This document shows, piece by piece, positions 1-11,211 of a stretch of 64,000 nt of DNA; position 1 is the stretch's first letter, and each line of letters starts with the position of its first letter. Source of the DNA: Selaginella moellendorffii (Eukaryota; Streptophyta; Lycopodiopsida; Selaginellales; Selaginellaceae); the NCBI RefSeq assembly GCF_000143415.4, contig NW_003314261.1, forward strand, positions 3,464,880 to 3,528,879. Direction: 5' to 3'. The translations under genes and the position numbers were made by a program. The notes under the pieces were generated by a model. That model searched no databases and had not been told where the DNA came from. It worked only from the letters and a program-made list of their open reading frames with translations.

Positions 1-545
1 CTTGAGCTAGAGACGCGTCGGGTTTCGCGTATGACTCCACAACAGGGAAGCCAGCGTACTCGGCTATGACGAAAAAAAAAAAAAAAAGATCATGAGAAGT
101 TCACGAGTAAAAAGAGGAGCATTTCCCGAAAAGCAAAAGGGTCTATAAAGGCAAAAGGAGAAATGCTATCGTAGCTTGAGCTTTTCTCCATGGCCGCTAT
201 GAGGCTGAGAACTTTGAAAGAAAGATTATAGACAAGAAAAACTTTGGGAGGAAAAAACGAATTTTTTTTGGAGGAAAGAACTCACTCACCGATGAAATCG
301 ATGATAACTCGGCCTTCGGTGAATCGCCCAGTGGCCTGGCCCTGGAATCCCTTGAAGCCATACGGGTAGCGATTGGCCTGGAAGTTGAAAGGCGTGGCGG
401 GCGAGTAGAAATTGGTGCCAGTGTCGACAGTGGAGTCTCCAAACACGATGATGGCTGATGGCTCGCCTCTCGCGATGCCAAGCTCTTGCAAGCCCAGCGC
501 CAAGAGGCAAAGCCAAGCAGCGCCAATCCAATGCCTCCTCGCCAT
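1..545 (-). CDS. GDSL esterase/lipase, N-terminal part (gene runs off the left edge)
   Basis: Two exons are visible, 290-545 and <1-63, joined by a GTGAGT..ATAG intron. The start at 545 gives a hydrophobic N-terminal segment (WIGAAWLCLLALGL) that looks like a secretion signal, then family block I with the catalytic serine in the FGDS motif, then the block with NRYPYG and GRFTEGRVIIDFI; exon 2 continues as AEYAGFP. Splicing phase (G|CC) restores the usual F-I-A-E-Y-A sequence of plant GDSL enzymes. Members are secreted or vacuolar hydrolases of acyl esters, with little power to predict substrate. Only about 106 of the usual 350-380 residues are in the window, so the Asp-His part of the catalytic triad cannot be checked. 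Confidence 0.88.
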
Positions 546-744
546 GGACGAAGGAAGAAAAATAGAAAAATTCTTAAAGCGATAGTAGAAAATAGAGGCA
601 CGGTTCATTCAAAAAAATGGGACAAAAAACAAATCCTAGCGGAGGAGACGAGATGCCGCTTCACAATCACAAGTGGCCCTCGAAGAAATAGATTTGGGGG
701 AAAATTACGAGAAGTTACCGCTTTAGACACCTTAAGTGATGATC

Positions 745-3434
745 TTACGATGAACTCCGGCATGAGCAATAGATTTCGGTTCTCATCGCGTCGATGGCTG
801 CGTGATCCTGCGTGTATCGCTCAGGCCCCAGATACACGCCACACTTTTCCAGCAGCGCCACGGACGCCGGCTTCCCAAAGCAGGAAGCGTAGAGATTGAG
901 ATACTCCAAGTCCTGTCACCATCAAAAAAACGAAGCTTGATTGCCTTTTTTTCTTTCGTGAACTTTGTACCTGGAGTCCACTTAGAACTCTTTCGAGGCG
1001 TACTGAAGAAACCGGCTCACTGCTGCCTGGGGTGAAAACTTCCCCGGGATAGAACAAAACGCCATCTCCGGGAGGCAAGCCCCGACGGAAACGTATCTGG
1101 AGGAAGACAAAGCACACTTTTTATGGTCAGGCACTGAAAGATGATGCTCTACAAACCTCAGCAGCAGGACAGAGTGATTTCTCGTAGCAATTCGTACCCC
1201 AGTAAAGGAATCCCGAGCCTCCTTCTTTCCACGCTCGCCAGAGAACCCCACGGTGTTGCGTACCTCGCATTCCAAGGTGCCAGTTTGGGTGAGGATCAGA
1301 CGGCCCCATACAAACGTAAGTCCACCATTCCTGAAGACAAGTACAGTGTTTCTATTGAACTCAAGTACGCAGTCAAGACTTTACCTCGCGTTGATCGGGT
1401 TGCAATTCCGCTACGATTTCTTTGACCAGGTCCTCGCGACCTCCCAACACCCATTCACTGCGAGACAAAGCATGGATCTTTTTAATGTGTAAAACGTGAA
1501 ACATTGCTACCTCGTGCAAAATATTTGCGTATGAGGCCGTAGAAACGATGGAACTTTTATAAACGCCTCAAAACTCCCAGGTGGATATTGCACGTCGCTT
1601 GGACCTGGTAAAACAGATGCTCGAATCAGTAGAAGACTAGGAAACCAAATACCAGAATAATAAGTCGTTAAAATTCGAGAGTTTGGCGCAATTGACCTGA
1701 TCTCTTCTGACATTGTTCGGATAAAATCGTATTGGTCCGAGCTCAAAGGCTGCCAAAAAAGTGGCCAGTACAAACGTCAACCCACAGTTGTTCGTTACAA
1801 TACCTCGTCCCACAAATAAAAATATGACTTCCGCCAGTGCTCTTTTGTGCTTAGAATTTCGATCTCCCTTGTCACGAGATCCTTGACTGCATTGGAGCTG
1901 TCACATAGCGTAGCACCTCACAAAGGCATAAACATCGTTAGGCTTACTTGGAAAGAACAGGAGCATAAGGAACAGCATAGGCTGCAAGCCTTGGATCCGA
2001 ATAGTATTCCTCTGCCTTGACATGGTCAGCTGGAGAATCAACACAAAAAACGTAAGTGAAACACAACGTAACCCACTAGTACCTGGCCAGGGACACGTAT
2101 AAGCTAGTATACGCATGTTATCACCCCATCTACAAAAATACGGGCTGATTCTGAACTGCAGCAGCCACTGGTAATGCCTATCTAAAGCATTATACCAGCC
2201 ACTACTCCCATGCTCCACATTAAAGCGGTCTTCAATCACAGTTTCAGAGACCTGGCAATAGATACAAGCTGTAAAGCCTTGAGCAGAAAGGTTCTAAACG
2301 TACCCCAAAAACAGCGGGAAGCGTTGGCGTAACAGGTAGAACAAAGTCCCAGACCGTGATACTGATCTTCAGTTTCAGGGAAAGAGATTCTTCATCTATC
2401 TCCATCTTTCCATTATGCGCAAGCGCCGGGTGGTCAAGCAGGTGTTGCAAGTCCTGTCTTACTTCTTCAAGCAATTCCATCTAGACAAAAGCGATTACTT
2501 GGACAGCAGTTCAAGAGAGATCTTGTACCGGATTCTGTCTTGTATCGTCCATTTTAGCAGCCACATTTTCGACCATCTTCCTGAGCTCCAACTTGTCGCC
2601 TTCGTCGACAGAGAACCTACACAGGAACGAGCAAATTAGACACTCGTTGCAGACTTCTAATCGCAACCATGCTACTGACCAACAATGAGATTGAGAGAAT
2701 TACTCTGCATCCGCCTTGACGGCACTAAAGGTCATCTCGCCTTCGTACACTCCTGGAGTTTGCGACGACGGAACATGCACAGACAACCACAGAGCAGATG
2801 TTTCCCTGTTTAATTCAAACCACGGAGAGTAGAAAACTAGGAGAGAAAAATTGGCAGCCTCACTTACCCAGGCAAAAGCGAAACTTGACAAGTTGGCATG
2901 CTCACCGGGACGAGAGCATCAGGCACTCCAAGTATAGGAACAACTCGCCGCAAGGAAACGCTCTCCAGCCTAGAAGAACGCTTGAGAATCACCACACGAA
3001 AGTAGCTCGATAGCCCACCGATCTCCAGAAGCCGAGACAAAATCTCTGCAGTGCACTTGAACGTGACCGACAGCACCACCGCAAGCCCAAGAGATTTTCG
3101 GGCGAAGAGCGATTTGAGCGCTCTCCCGCTCGTTCCTCGCAATCAATAAATTTAACTGCGAACAAGCAAAGCGATCCAATTTTCTTTGCGATCGATCCAA
3201 ATTGCTGCGCTCAATCGATCCACTGACCTGATCTAGCGCCCGCGGGGGCTCCTGGTGCCCCACCGTGGCCGTGCTCGGCATGCACCACACGCTGAAGAGA
3301 TCGGACGCCGGATTCTTGGCGATGTCCACGGATCCAGGGCGAGAGACGGCGATGCCGCAATCGCCCCAGCCGTAGCCAGTCCCTCCGCCCGACAGTCCCT
3401 CCACTGGAGGCGCTCCAAGATCGGCATTGCTCAT
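745..3434 (-). CDS. DUF4091 / glycoside hydrolase 123-like protein
   Basis: Fifteen exons: 3228-3434, 3019-3155, 2868-2969, 2704-2805, 2529-2616, 2304-2480, 2083-2251, 1948-2029, 1804-1897, 1653-1749, 1511-1604, 1385-1457, 1157-1330, 971-1096 and 745-912. They join without a frame break into 629 residues. Introns are 48-87 bp. The N-terminal third carries VWCMPSTA and ARNERES, the middle has LRRVVPILGVPDALVP and LTVWDF-like LPVTPTLPAVFG, and the C-terminal half has ISPYFCRWGD, YFYLWDE, TTYYSGPSD, GPSDPHPNWHLGMRG, FYPGEVF and SVRLERVLSGLQ, all typical of plant DUF4091 proteins related to GH123 enzymes. The biochemical role in plants is not established. The acidic residues in YFYLWDE are the natural catalytic candidates by inference. 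It shares a 230-bp upstream gap with the divergent F-box pseudogene. Confidence 0.92.
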
Positions 3435-3664
3435 GCTTTGCAAACCCTTCTGAGATTTTAGGGTTCTTGGGCTCTTTTAAAAATTTTAACTTAAAGGTGT
3501 AAAGTTAGGTTTTGCACATTTTATAAAATTGTAAAAGTTATAAAGTTATAAAATTACCTCTAACATCCACCACCAGAGAACAAATGATAGAAGAAACACA
3601 TACAACCAAATGATCCAAACCTATTGCAGAAAGCTTATTGACCGCGAAACTTTAGGGCAAAACC
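3435..3664. promoter_or_regulatory. Short divergent intergenic region
   Basis: This 230-bp gap separates the divergent starts of the DUF4091 gene (minus) and the F-box pseudogene (plus). The centre (about 3480-3570) is AT-rich with repeated TTATAAA-like steps (TTTTATAAAATT, GTTATAAAGTTATAAAATT), so TATA-like sites exist for both directions. No further element could be assigned. Confidence 0.4.
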
Positions 3665-4755
3665 ATGGGGGACGAGGATTCCTTCTTCCAGATTTTGGAG
3701 CGCCTTGGGCTCGATCGGGCCATCCCACTGCTCCTGGCCTGCAAATCCTGGTACGATCTGGTAGCGCGCTTCCTGTCAAGGAATCGAAGCCCTCTGGTCT
3801 TCATCACTCGCAGCATCGATCCGGCGCCTAGATTGAGGATCTGGGCTCCTTTCTCCGCCCAAAAGTCTCGCCCGGTGAAGCTCTCGCACTTCCCATTCCC
3901 GCACGAATCCGGCGAGAACGGGCTCTAATTCTCCACCGCGCACGGCCTGGTGTGCGCTTGCCTATGGTTCAAGCCCTTCAATGGATTCTTCCTGGGGAAT
4001 CCGATCACGAACAAGTGGAAGCGCATCCCCGGGCGGGGCACCGCCGCCACATCGAGCTCCTCCTGGCTAGAGTGGGAGCTAGAAAGCCTGGAGATGGACG
4101 CGAGCACGGGAGCTTACTCGGTGGCGATCGTCCGTGGGCGATGGAGCGAAGGATTCATCGGCCACGCATTGCAGTACAGCTTGGGCGAGAGACGGTGGCG
4201 GAAGGGTGCGTGCCTAGGCGGCCGCGAGCTAGCGGAGAAGCAGAAGCTCCACTTCTCGCCCGGCTATGCGCGCGTCGGGGACTTCGAAGGTTCTACGATC
4301 ATAGGCTTCTGGGGTGGACGCGGTGGAAGGCTGCGAGAGGGATCACGCCCACCGATCGGATCATCCAGGGGTTCTCCTACAGAGGCAGCAGGGTCTTGGC
4401 GACGTCGCTGGAGAGCTCGAGTGGCGGCCATGGTTATGGCGTGTGGATGCTCGATGGGAATCGAGAGAGATGGCTGCTCGTGTCGGAGGCCTGGACGGAA
4501 GATCTGTATGGGAAGAGGTGGCCAAAGCTGTCCTTTGCGAGATCTTCCGGGTTCCTGCTGGGCGATGTGATCGTCATGAGCTGCTTTGCGTGGCCTCCGG
4601 TTGCGTTTCATATCGGGAGGAGGACGTGGGATTGCTGCGTTGCGGCGGAAGAACTCGATCGCGAGGTTGTGATAACTTCCCCGCTGGAGAAGGATCACTG
4701 GCACAATCCGTTTTGCAGCTATGCTTTTCTGCCCAGTTTGACCGCTGGGCCGTGA
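3665..4755 (+). pseudogene. F-box protein pseudogene (stop plus frameshift)
   Basis: The first frame opens with an F-box-like segment (DSFFQILERLGLDRAIPLLL then ACKSWYDLV) and continues with a plant F-box associated region (NPITNKWKRIPGRG; LQYSLGERRW). It is broken twice. A TAA at 3926-3928 interrupts the frame just before FSTAHGLVCAC, which continues in the same frame. Around 4311-4314, in a GGGG run, the coding signal moves to another frame (from IIGFW to WTRWKAARGITPTDR) and stays open to the stop at 4753-4755. Neither break is relieved by a GT..AG intron. One base substitution and one base loss would explain both. If intact it would be about 360 residues, a substrate receptor of an SCF ubiquitin ligase. 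It may be an allele-specific loss or an assembly error. Confidence 0.7.
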
Positions 4756-4797
4756 TCTGCGAAGATGAAAAATCATAGCAATTGAAGTAACAAACTT

Positions 4798-6849
4798 CTA
4801 GGATGACAGAGGCCGCGTTACTCTCTGGAGAGCTTCGCTTATATCTTGCTCGCTTGCTCTCGGCAAATCTTTCGCCTGTAAAAGAGAGAAACCATTGGCG
4901 TGGTAAAAGAGAAAACTTTGAAAGCTTGCAAACTCACCTCTGCCTTGAGGCTGGCACAAAACGTTCGTTGGTCGGGTGTCCGTGCTTCGACCGTGGAGAC
5001 GTCGAGGTTGAGCTTGTCCAGGGCCGCGAGGATGTCCAGAAGGATTCCTTGCCGGAAGGAGCACTCGATTTCGAGAGCTGTGAAGTCGTCTTGCATCTGG
5101 ATCTCGGCTTTGTAGCTGGAGCTGTCCGGTCCCAGCTTGTAAGTTGTGGACATTGGAAAGCTATCCTCTGGCTCCATGTCCACTGCCATGTCCTGCGGCG
5201 CTGGCTTCTCTTGCGGATGATCCTGTGGAGGACTGCTTTGAGCTTTCTCGGCTTCAACAGGTACGTCCTGTCCTCTGAGCCTTGCCTCGAGAACTTTGTT
5301 CCGTTGCTCGAGATCAGCGACTTGCCTTTGCAGCTGCCTCAGGTACTCAATCGCGTCTCCCAAGATCGACACCTTGTCCATCTACACTACAAGCAAAGCC
5401 TCCACGTTTGCAATGAAAGTACAAGCAGAAGAAAACAATTAGCTTACCTTGGTGACAAAAGGAACCATGTTTCGCAGCATCAAAAATCTGTCGTTGAGCT
5501 TCTCCCTTCTCCTGCGCTCCAGCATCGCGTGAGCGGTGTTGACATCGTCCTCCTTTCTTGACACTGATTTCGACTGACTATCTCCTCCACTGTCGTTCAT
5601 TTTGGCAGCCTCCGACTTTTCAGCTGCTGTGTACATGTGAGGAACCCGGAAGAGTACGTTTTTAAGCATTGCCTGGCATTGGCTTTTCACTTGGCTCGAT
5701 GATATTGAAGCCTGTCTTTGAAACTCTTTCCAGCTCTGGAAAGCACTGCATCTCTCCATTTTCTGTCGTTGCCTAGGCTGCTCGCTGGAAGGACCATCCT
5801 GTGAGGAGGGGCGAAGGTCTTGGTGTCCATTCTCACCGCTTTGAGAGCTCGAGATGGACGGCTCCGAAACAGTTGGCTTTGCAAGCTCAACAAAGAAGCT
5901 GACAACGTGTTGTACAATGGACGTATCCTCTCGGACCTGTAACGTAAATCCTTCTGAGCGCCTAATTACAGAAAACGAAAGGAGCACGACAAACTTACAA
6001 GCTCAGTCGAGCCAAGCTCCAAAACACCCTCGGCCATGGGAATGCACACAACTGTCTGCAAACTAGCAGTTCAGGACTTGATTGACAAACGACAAGGACG
6101 TCGGAAATCATTCTTACCTGAATGCACGCAGTCTGGAGCCTCCTCCAATTTGGATATGAAAACAAGACAAAGTCAGGCGTGTGTCCTCTCATGAGCAACA
6201 AGTATTTATACCTTTGCCAGTAACGCTCTCGAGAAAACCTTGGTAGTCGCTTCATTAGCTTTGCAAAGCCAGACAGGACGTCCTTTCGAGAAAGCTTGTC
6301 CAGGTATTCTACACAAAGAAAATTAAAGTAAGTCTCTAGAGAAGCTATGGTTTCTTTCTAAAGTTCTTTCTTACCCGGTGCCTGGATCAAACGTACACGA
6401 CATGCAAACCAAGTAGAACCACTCGGTGTCCGTCAAGTCTTCGGGCGAGAGCGCAGCAGTCGGGCGCCGGGTGGCTGTCGAGGACTGGCTACCATCTCCG
6501 GACGCTGACAAGTTCTCAAACAGTTCTCGCAGCTGGTCACTTCTCTGTAGGCCGTGTTCTTCCGGGCTCCGTTCTCTGGAAACTATGATCGTCTTCCTCG
6601 TTTTCACACTCCCGTTGTAGTATCCATCCGACCAAACAAGCTCCCTGTGATCATGCAAACTTTCCCAATGAGGTTCGTGATCCACAAAAGGTATAAGAAA
6701 AGAGAGTGATAGTCTAGCCATAAGGACAAAGAGTTTCTTTACCCTTGTGGAGGTGGACATGGCTTCCAGAAAACAGCATAAGTCCATTGTATACTCTGTA
6801 CTGCCGCTTGTAGCCTTTGTCTCAGTGTTATCCTCGACTTCTCTCCCAT
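4798..6849 (-). CDS. bHLH transcription factor of the MYC/GL3/TT8 type
   Basis: Eight exons: 6743-6849, 6375-6644, 6212-6308, 6118-6132, 5999-6055, 5448-5936, 4938-5381 and 4798-4875, giving 518 residues in continuous frame. Residues 1-180 form the bHLH-MYC_N domain (QAAVQSIQWTYAVFW, LVWSDGYYNG, TEWFYLVCMSCTFDPG, VFSRALLAK, TVVCIPMAEGVLELGSTE). The bHLH domain is near residues 325-375, with the E-box contact pattern H-A-M-L-E-R-R-R-R-E-K-L and LQRQVADLEQ in helix 2 and the following zipper-like part. The C-terminal 100 residues resemble the ACT-like dimer domain. Family members partner with R2R3-MYB and WD40 proteins in epidermal and flavonoid control, or act in jasmonate signalling. The fourth exon is only 15 nt long (T-A-C-I-Q) and is needed for family alignment. 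The start at 6849 is chosen because it keeps the complete MYC_N start. Confidence 0.93.
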
Positions 6850-7916
6850 TTCCTTCCTTTTAACAGCCATTCACAGGCCCTGGAATCGATCCAAGAGAAA
6901 AATTTCACCAAATCAAAGGAAAAAATGTAGCAAGGAATTCTCCTGTACCTCCACAGGAAAATCCAAGCGCGGCGCTACAGGCGAGTAATTCTGGAGCATA
7001 GAATTCCCCCCTTGGATCAATCCCCCTCTCGAAACGCTACAGACCTCGCGAATTGCGATCCAGCGCAATATTCCTTGCCGCGCACGCCAATCCTGCCGAG
7101 AATCGCCGATCAGATCGCCTCCAGCTTCCCTATAAGCGCCCCCCACGCGCCATCCATGGCCGTCTGGATTCCCCGAGCATCCATTCCGACGCATCCAAAA
7201 TCACACATCCCATCCACAGTGTTTTGTTCGTGTGTGAGCGAAGGACCGCCCAGTGTAAAGAGGCTTTGACGAAGGACTGGCCACTTGCCGTCAATGTTGA
7301 AGCATCCGACGGCCCCGGTGGCCCGGATCCGACGGCTGCCCGACGAACAACCCGGGAAGCTTCTCGTTGGGAGATTTTGGCAATGTGGCCGGCCATCTTT
7401 TCGTGAACGTGTTTTATTTTGGGTGTTAATTCTATGGTCTTTGGGTAGGTAGTGGTGTTTGTTGCCCTCTCTTCCAACCAAGAGAAAAGGTAGAAAAAGA
7501 ACGAATTAATAGAAAATTAAGCAAAGTACAGGTGAAAATGGACGTTTGGAATTTTCAATACAAGTTGACTTTAATAGGTATGGTATAGAACAAAGGTTGT
7601 TATCGGTGATATCATCCGATTGATACCATTGTTCCCTGCCAACCATTTGGAAATTTCCTCACCAATTTGCTCCGGGCTTACGCACGCTGCTGCGACATTT
7701 CCCATGAAGGAAAAGAGTGCGCTAAAGATTCGGAAATCTGAAAATATGCATGTATGCTCATATTGTCTTCAGTCTTAGAAGATACCGCAAAATGCCCGGA
7801 ATGGGCATTGAGATATGATGTTAAGTCCACTTCTCGAGTCTCTTCTTTTGAGCTGTCGCCTTGTCGTCTGTAAGTTTGCACTTGAGATCGAAGGTTTGCC
7901 AGCGTTGAACTCATTG
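6850..7916. other. Region upstream of the bHLH gene and downstream of G-alpha
   Basis: This 1.07-kb gap should hold the 5' leader and promoter of the bHLH gene and the 3' end of the G-alpha transcript. On the minus strand an ATG at about 7405 opens a short frame of roughly 88 codons (MAGHIAKISQREASRVV...) that I do not recognise. Overlapping frames in the same GC-rich stretch (7050-7400) are also open. This could be a short gene, upstream ORFs in a long leader, or chance in GC-rich DNA. No domain, splice or family support was seen. Confidence 0.3.
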
Positions 7917-9729
7917 TCACAAGAGGCTTATGCTCGAAACGACGAGGTTCTTGTCCACGAGCTCAAAGGTGTACTTCATTATGCGCGGGTCCAGAGCTGT
8001 CGTCTCGAATAGCCAACACAGCCTCTGTGTTCCGAGCCCTGGGGTGTTTCGCTTGTAAATCTCGTCGAATTTGTTTTTGATGTATCTGGAAAGCCGGCCG
8101 GGGTCTCAAAAATCCGTAACGAGAAAACAGTTAAGTAAAGCTTACTGAAGGGCGTGAGAGATTTTCCTTTCTTGGTCGCCTTGAACTTCATTGTAGTCTC
8201 GAAACACCTCGCAAACATTCAGGGGCACCTGCGTAAGGCCTCGGTTGAGTTACTTTCAGTGAAAGCTTAGAACTCACCGAAAGTACTTTCTTCCGAAATA
8301 TGTCGTATTTGTTTAGAAATACAAGAAACGATGTTTTCTGCAAAGAGGAGGAGATGACGCAACAAAAACACAAAAATGCTTTTAGACAAGTACCTCAAAA
8401 CTTGGATGCCGAAGGACCGACTCAAAAAGCTCCATCGTTTCAACCATCCGGTTCTTCCCCTCGTCTTCGAAGAGATTCTGATCATATCTGCGAATTGTAT
8501 TCAGTGAAAGACTGCTTTGGCAGTAGAATTTTAAGTACCCACTCGCTCAATGCAGCGCAGAAGATGACGGCCTTAACCCCGTCGAACAAGTGAAGCCACT
8601 TTCTACGTTCGTTTCTCTGGCCTCCCACGTCAAAGACTCTATAGGTGTGTCCGTCGTGCCTGAAAACCAGTATTTCAGTTAACAAGCAACCAAACATATG
8701 TTCTCGAGACTTTACTTGAACACTACATCAGCAATTCCGGTTGTCCGCACTCTAGCATGGAGTATGTCTTCCTGAATGAACACTCGCTTCAGAATAGAAC
8801 AAGAAATGGAAAATGGAAACGCATGCCTCTGTTGGTATGTAGTCAGGTTTTGCTAGCCTGTCCACGCCGCTAAGAAAATATTCTGTACAGTCAGGGAGTT
8901 GCAATTCGTTCGCTTTTCGATAAGTTGCCTGTAGAAAACCATTTTTTTTATAAAAAAAAATAAAAAAATTGCATAAGAAACTGTACCTGAATTGCAGGAT
9001 CACTCCAAATCTGTGCAATTAGATCACTTTCTAGTAAACCTATGGGATGGTAATCCACTCCGTCACCAATTTCCGCGATTCTCTTTCCATGCTCCTAGAA
9101 CACTCAGATAAAATTCCAAACTGGAGTAAGGTAATCAGGCAGACCATGTTTTCCCGCCTCATCGTGTACTCTCCTGAAACATCCTTCTTCTGCAGATCCA
9201 AGCATCCTTCGTAGAGAATCTACACGAGTGATTCCTATCAAAAATCTTGAAGAAAATGCCCAACAATCAATCAGGACAGTGCTAGCTACCTTAATTGCCT
9301 GATACACATTCGCGTGTATGACAGGAGTGTAGTTCTTCAGCTCTTCAACACCAAATCCCGTATTGTACAGCAACTTAATCTGCACGAGCAGAAGAAAACT
9401 AAGAAAACTTCCAAGTTCTCAGGTTAAAGCCGTTCTAGCAGATGGCACGAACCTGTTTAAAGATGGTTGATTTCCCCGACTCCCCAGAACCTGAGAGATC
9501 CAAAACTTATTTCCTGGTCTACAAAAGAGAGCAGAAGTCCACACATACCGAGGAGGAGGAGCTTATACACGTTTTTCTCGATTCGATCCTCTTGCTTGAG
9601 CTGCCGGGTTAATTCACGTTCCTACGTCAAACAAAGCCCACGTTACAAAGGAAAAACTATGGTATCTAATACCCGCTCTTCGTCCTCCTCTTGTGCTACT
9701 GGTTGGCCTTTGCTACACAGCGACCCCAT
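7917..9729 (-). CDS. GPA1: Heterotrimeric G-protein alpha subunit (canonical plant GPA1 type)
   Basis: Thirteen exons: 9673-9729, 9549-9621, 9453-9490, 9290-9379, 9145-9219, 8987-9094, 8827-8928, 8716-8771, 8543-8659, 8394-8487, 8278-8337, 8146-8228 and 7917-8085; 373 residues against about 383 for Arabidopsis GPA1. The N-terminus MGSLC fits myristoylation at Gly2 and palmitoylation at Cys5. All guanine-nucleotide motifs are present: P-loop GSGESGKST (more often GAGESGKST), switch I arginine in ARVRTTG, switch [19 protein letters not shown] and TTALD. It is the plasma-membrane GTPase of the plant G-protein complex. The intron at 8772-8826 starts with GC; this splice gives the expected I-P-T-E-E-D-I join. 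Exon 9 must end at 8543 (donor GTGGGT) to avoid a stop. The C-terminal tail (VVSSISLL) is unlike the usual plant tail. Confidence 0.94.
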
Positions 9730-10227
9730 CCGCGCAGCTATGGCTAGATTCCAAACATCTATTCGCCCAAGCCCTGCAAAGTTCCAGCCAATCGATCGAT
9801 CAGAGACACGCTATCCTGTAGCTCCGAATAGAAAGCAAGATTTAGCCGCCAGATGCTCTCCCCAGCTCGATCGCCAATGCCTGGATTTTCATCGCGCGCA
9901 GCGAGCGAGAGGGAAAATGCTGGCCGGATAGATCGAAAGAAACAGAGCCAGACCTGGAATAGTCGGTGGCAACCAAGCGCTGCGCACGAAGCCCGCCAGG
10001 AGCGCCAAGAAATAACCTAAACAAACCTATACGCGAAAGAGGAAATTGCGGGGCGTCGCATGAACAAGTCCGCCTCCATAGCCGAGTACGGACTGGAAAA
10101 CAAAAATCGGCGCGTACGGACATCCAGTCAAGGTCAAACTGCCGGTAAAAGTATTTAACACAACAGTACGTTGGTTTTTATAAGTAATCCAGTTTAATAT
10201 AAACACTGTCTCGTTCGTCTCCCTGCT
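9730..10227. other. G-alpha 5' leader region / peroxiredoxin 3' flank
   Basis: About 500 bp between the G-alpha start and the peroxiredoxin stop. A minus-strand frame at 9842-10123 is open but starts without family resemblance, and the stretch most likely holds the G-alpha 5' UTR, promoter and the peroxiredoxin polyadenylation region. No specific element was identified. Confidence 0.3.
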
Positions 10228-11211
10228 TTAATGGATGGCTTTGATCATCGTCTCGCCATCGCTAACCTTGAGCTCCGAAGGAACCTTTTCCACCTTGAGG
10301 ACTTTCACCACACCATCGTCCACAAATGCTGACCACCTGCGTAGTTTATTTCTCAAGAATGTCAAAAGCAAATACCGAAAGAGATTTCTCCACCTCTGCG
10401 AACGAAGGCCAAGCAGCGCCTTGCTCAAATCACACTCCAAGCCCAGAGATTTGTGGAAGCTACCGTCGAAATCGGCGAAGAACTGGATCTGGGAGCGTTC
10501 CAAACTCTTAGAAATAAGCGCACGTAGAGGAGGAGGAAAAAGAAAGCTAACCTTGCCTTTTGCATTCATCTTCTCGGCCCAGGCGTTGATGGTGTAGGGG
10601 TCGTTCACCGCGACGCAGATGACGGAGTCGACGCCCTTGGATTTCAGCTGCTCGACGTTCTTGGTGTAGCTGGGGACGTGACCCTTGGTGCAGACACCCG
10701 TGAACGCGCCCTGGATGGAAATGGAGTGAATTGTAAGTTACGATCTCTTTTTTCTTCTTCTTCTGTTTAGTTTTGCTTGTTTCCTCGAAGAACAACAAAG
10801 ACGAAAGAATAACTTACTGGAGTACCGAAGATGACAACACGCTTGTCCTGAAAGACAAAAAAGGGGATAAGAGAACATGAAGAGAACAGGAAACTTCTAA
10901 ATGTCTAGAGCTAGAAGACTTTGTCTAAGGGATTGATGAGATACTAGCACAAGAACTAGTGAAAGTTCATAGCAAGATTATCGTATTGCTAGCGAATGCA
11001 GAATAGCAATACTGACCTTGAAAATCTGGGAGAGCGGCGTTGTGGCGAACTGGGATTCGAGACCCTGGTCCCAGGTCCGCGCTTCCTGTAATGCGAGGTC
11101 GGAATCTAAGTCGAGGCTGGAAGAGACTGTGACGACGGACCTCGAGCGCGCGGACAATGTGGATTGGATCCGCAGCGCTCGTTGCCGCATTCCCACAAAT
11201 GCGCGCGCCAT
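10228..11211 (-). CDS. PRXIIF: Type II peroxiredoxin, mitochondrial PRXIIF type
   Basis: Five exons: 11017-11211, 10818-10847 (30 nt), 10552-10710, 10394-10488 and 10228-10336; 195 residues. The first 30 or so residues are rich in Arg/Ser and lack acids (MARAFVGMRQRALRIQSTLS), which fits a mitochondrial presequence. The thioredoxin-fold core has KRVVIFGTPGAFTGVCTKGH with the peroxidatic Cys in GVCT and the resolving Cys in VICVAVND, then LLGLRSQRWSAFVDDG and VKVLKVEK. Type II peroxiredoxins reduce H2O2 and alkyl peroxides using thioredoxin or glutaredoxin. The arginine of the active site lies in SQRW. The start gives the longest presequence with no upstream ATG in the exon. Both catalytic cysteines are intact. 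Confidence 0.94.

Noticed and set aside
4264..4776. 170-codon minus-strand frame opposite the F-box pseudogene
   Set aside because: Antisense shadow of former coding DNA; the sense strand carries the family motifs.
6371..6787. Single 138-codon frame starting MDLCCFLEAM as the bHLH N-terminus
   Set aside because: It is the wrong frame of exon 1 read through an intron; the correct frame reads QWTYAVFW from the ATG at 6849.
7678..7920. 80-codon minus-strand frame overlapping the G-alpha stop
   Set aside because: It lies in the 3' UTR, with no family features.
8541..8550. Donor TGG|GTACTT for G-alpha exon 9
   Set aside because: Joining it to the next exon gives an immediate stop; the donor four bases earlier gives the expected S-E-Y-D-Q.
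9842..10123. 93-codon minus-strand frame upstream of G-alpha
   Set aside because: It lies in the expected leader/promoter; it has no recognisable domain and no supporting splice sites.
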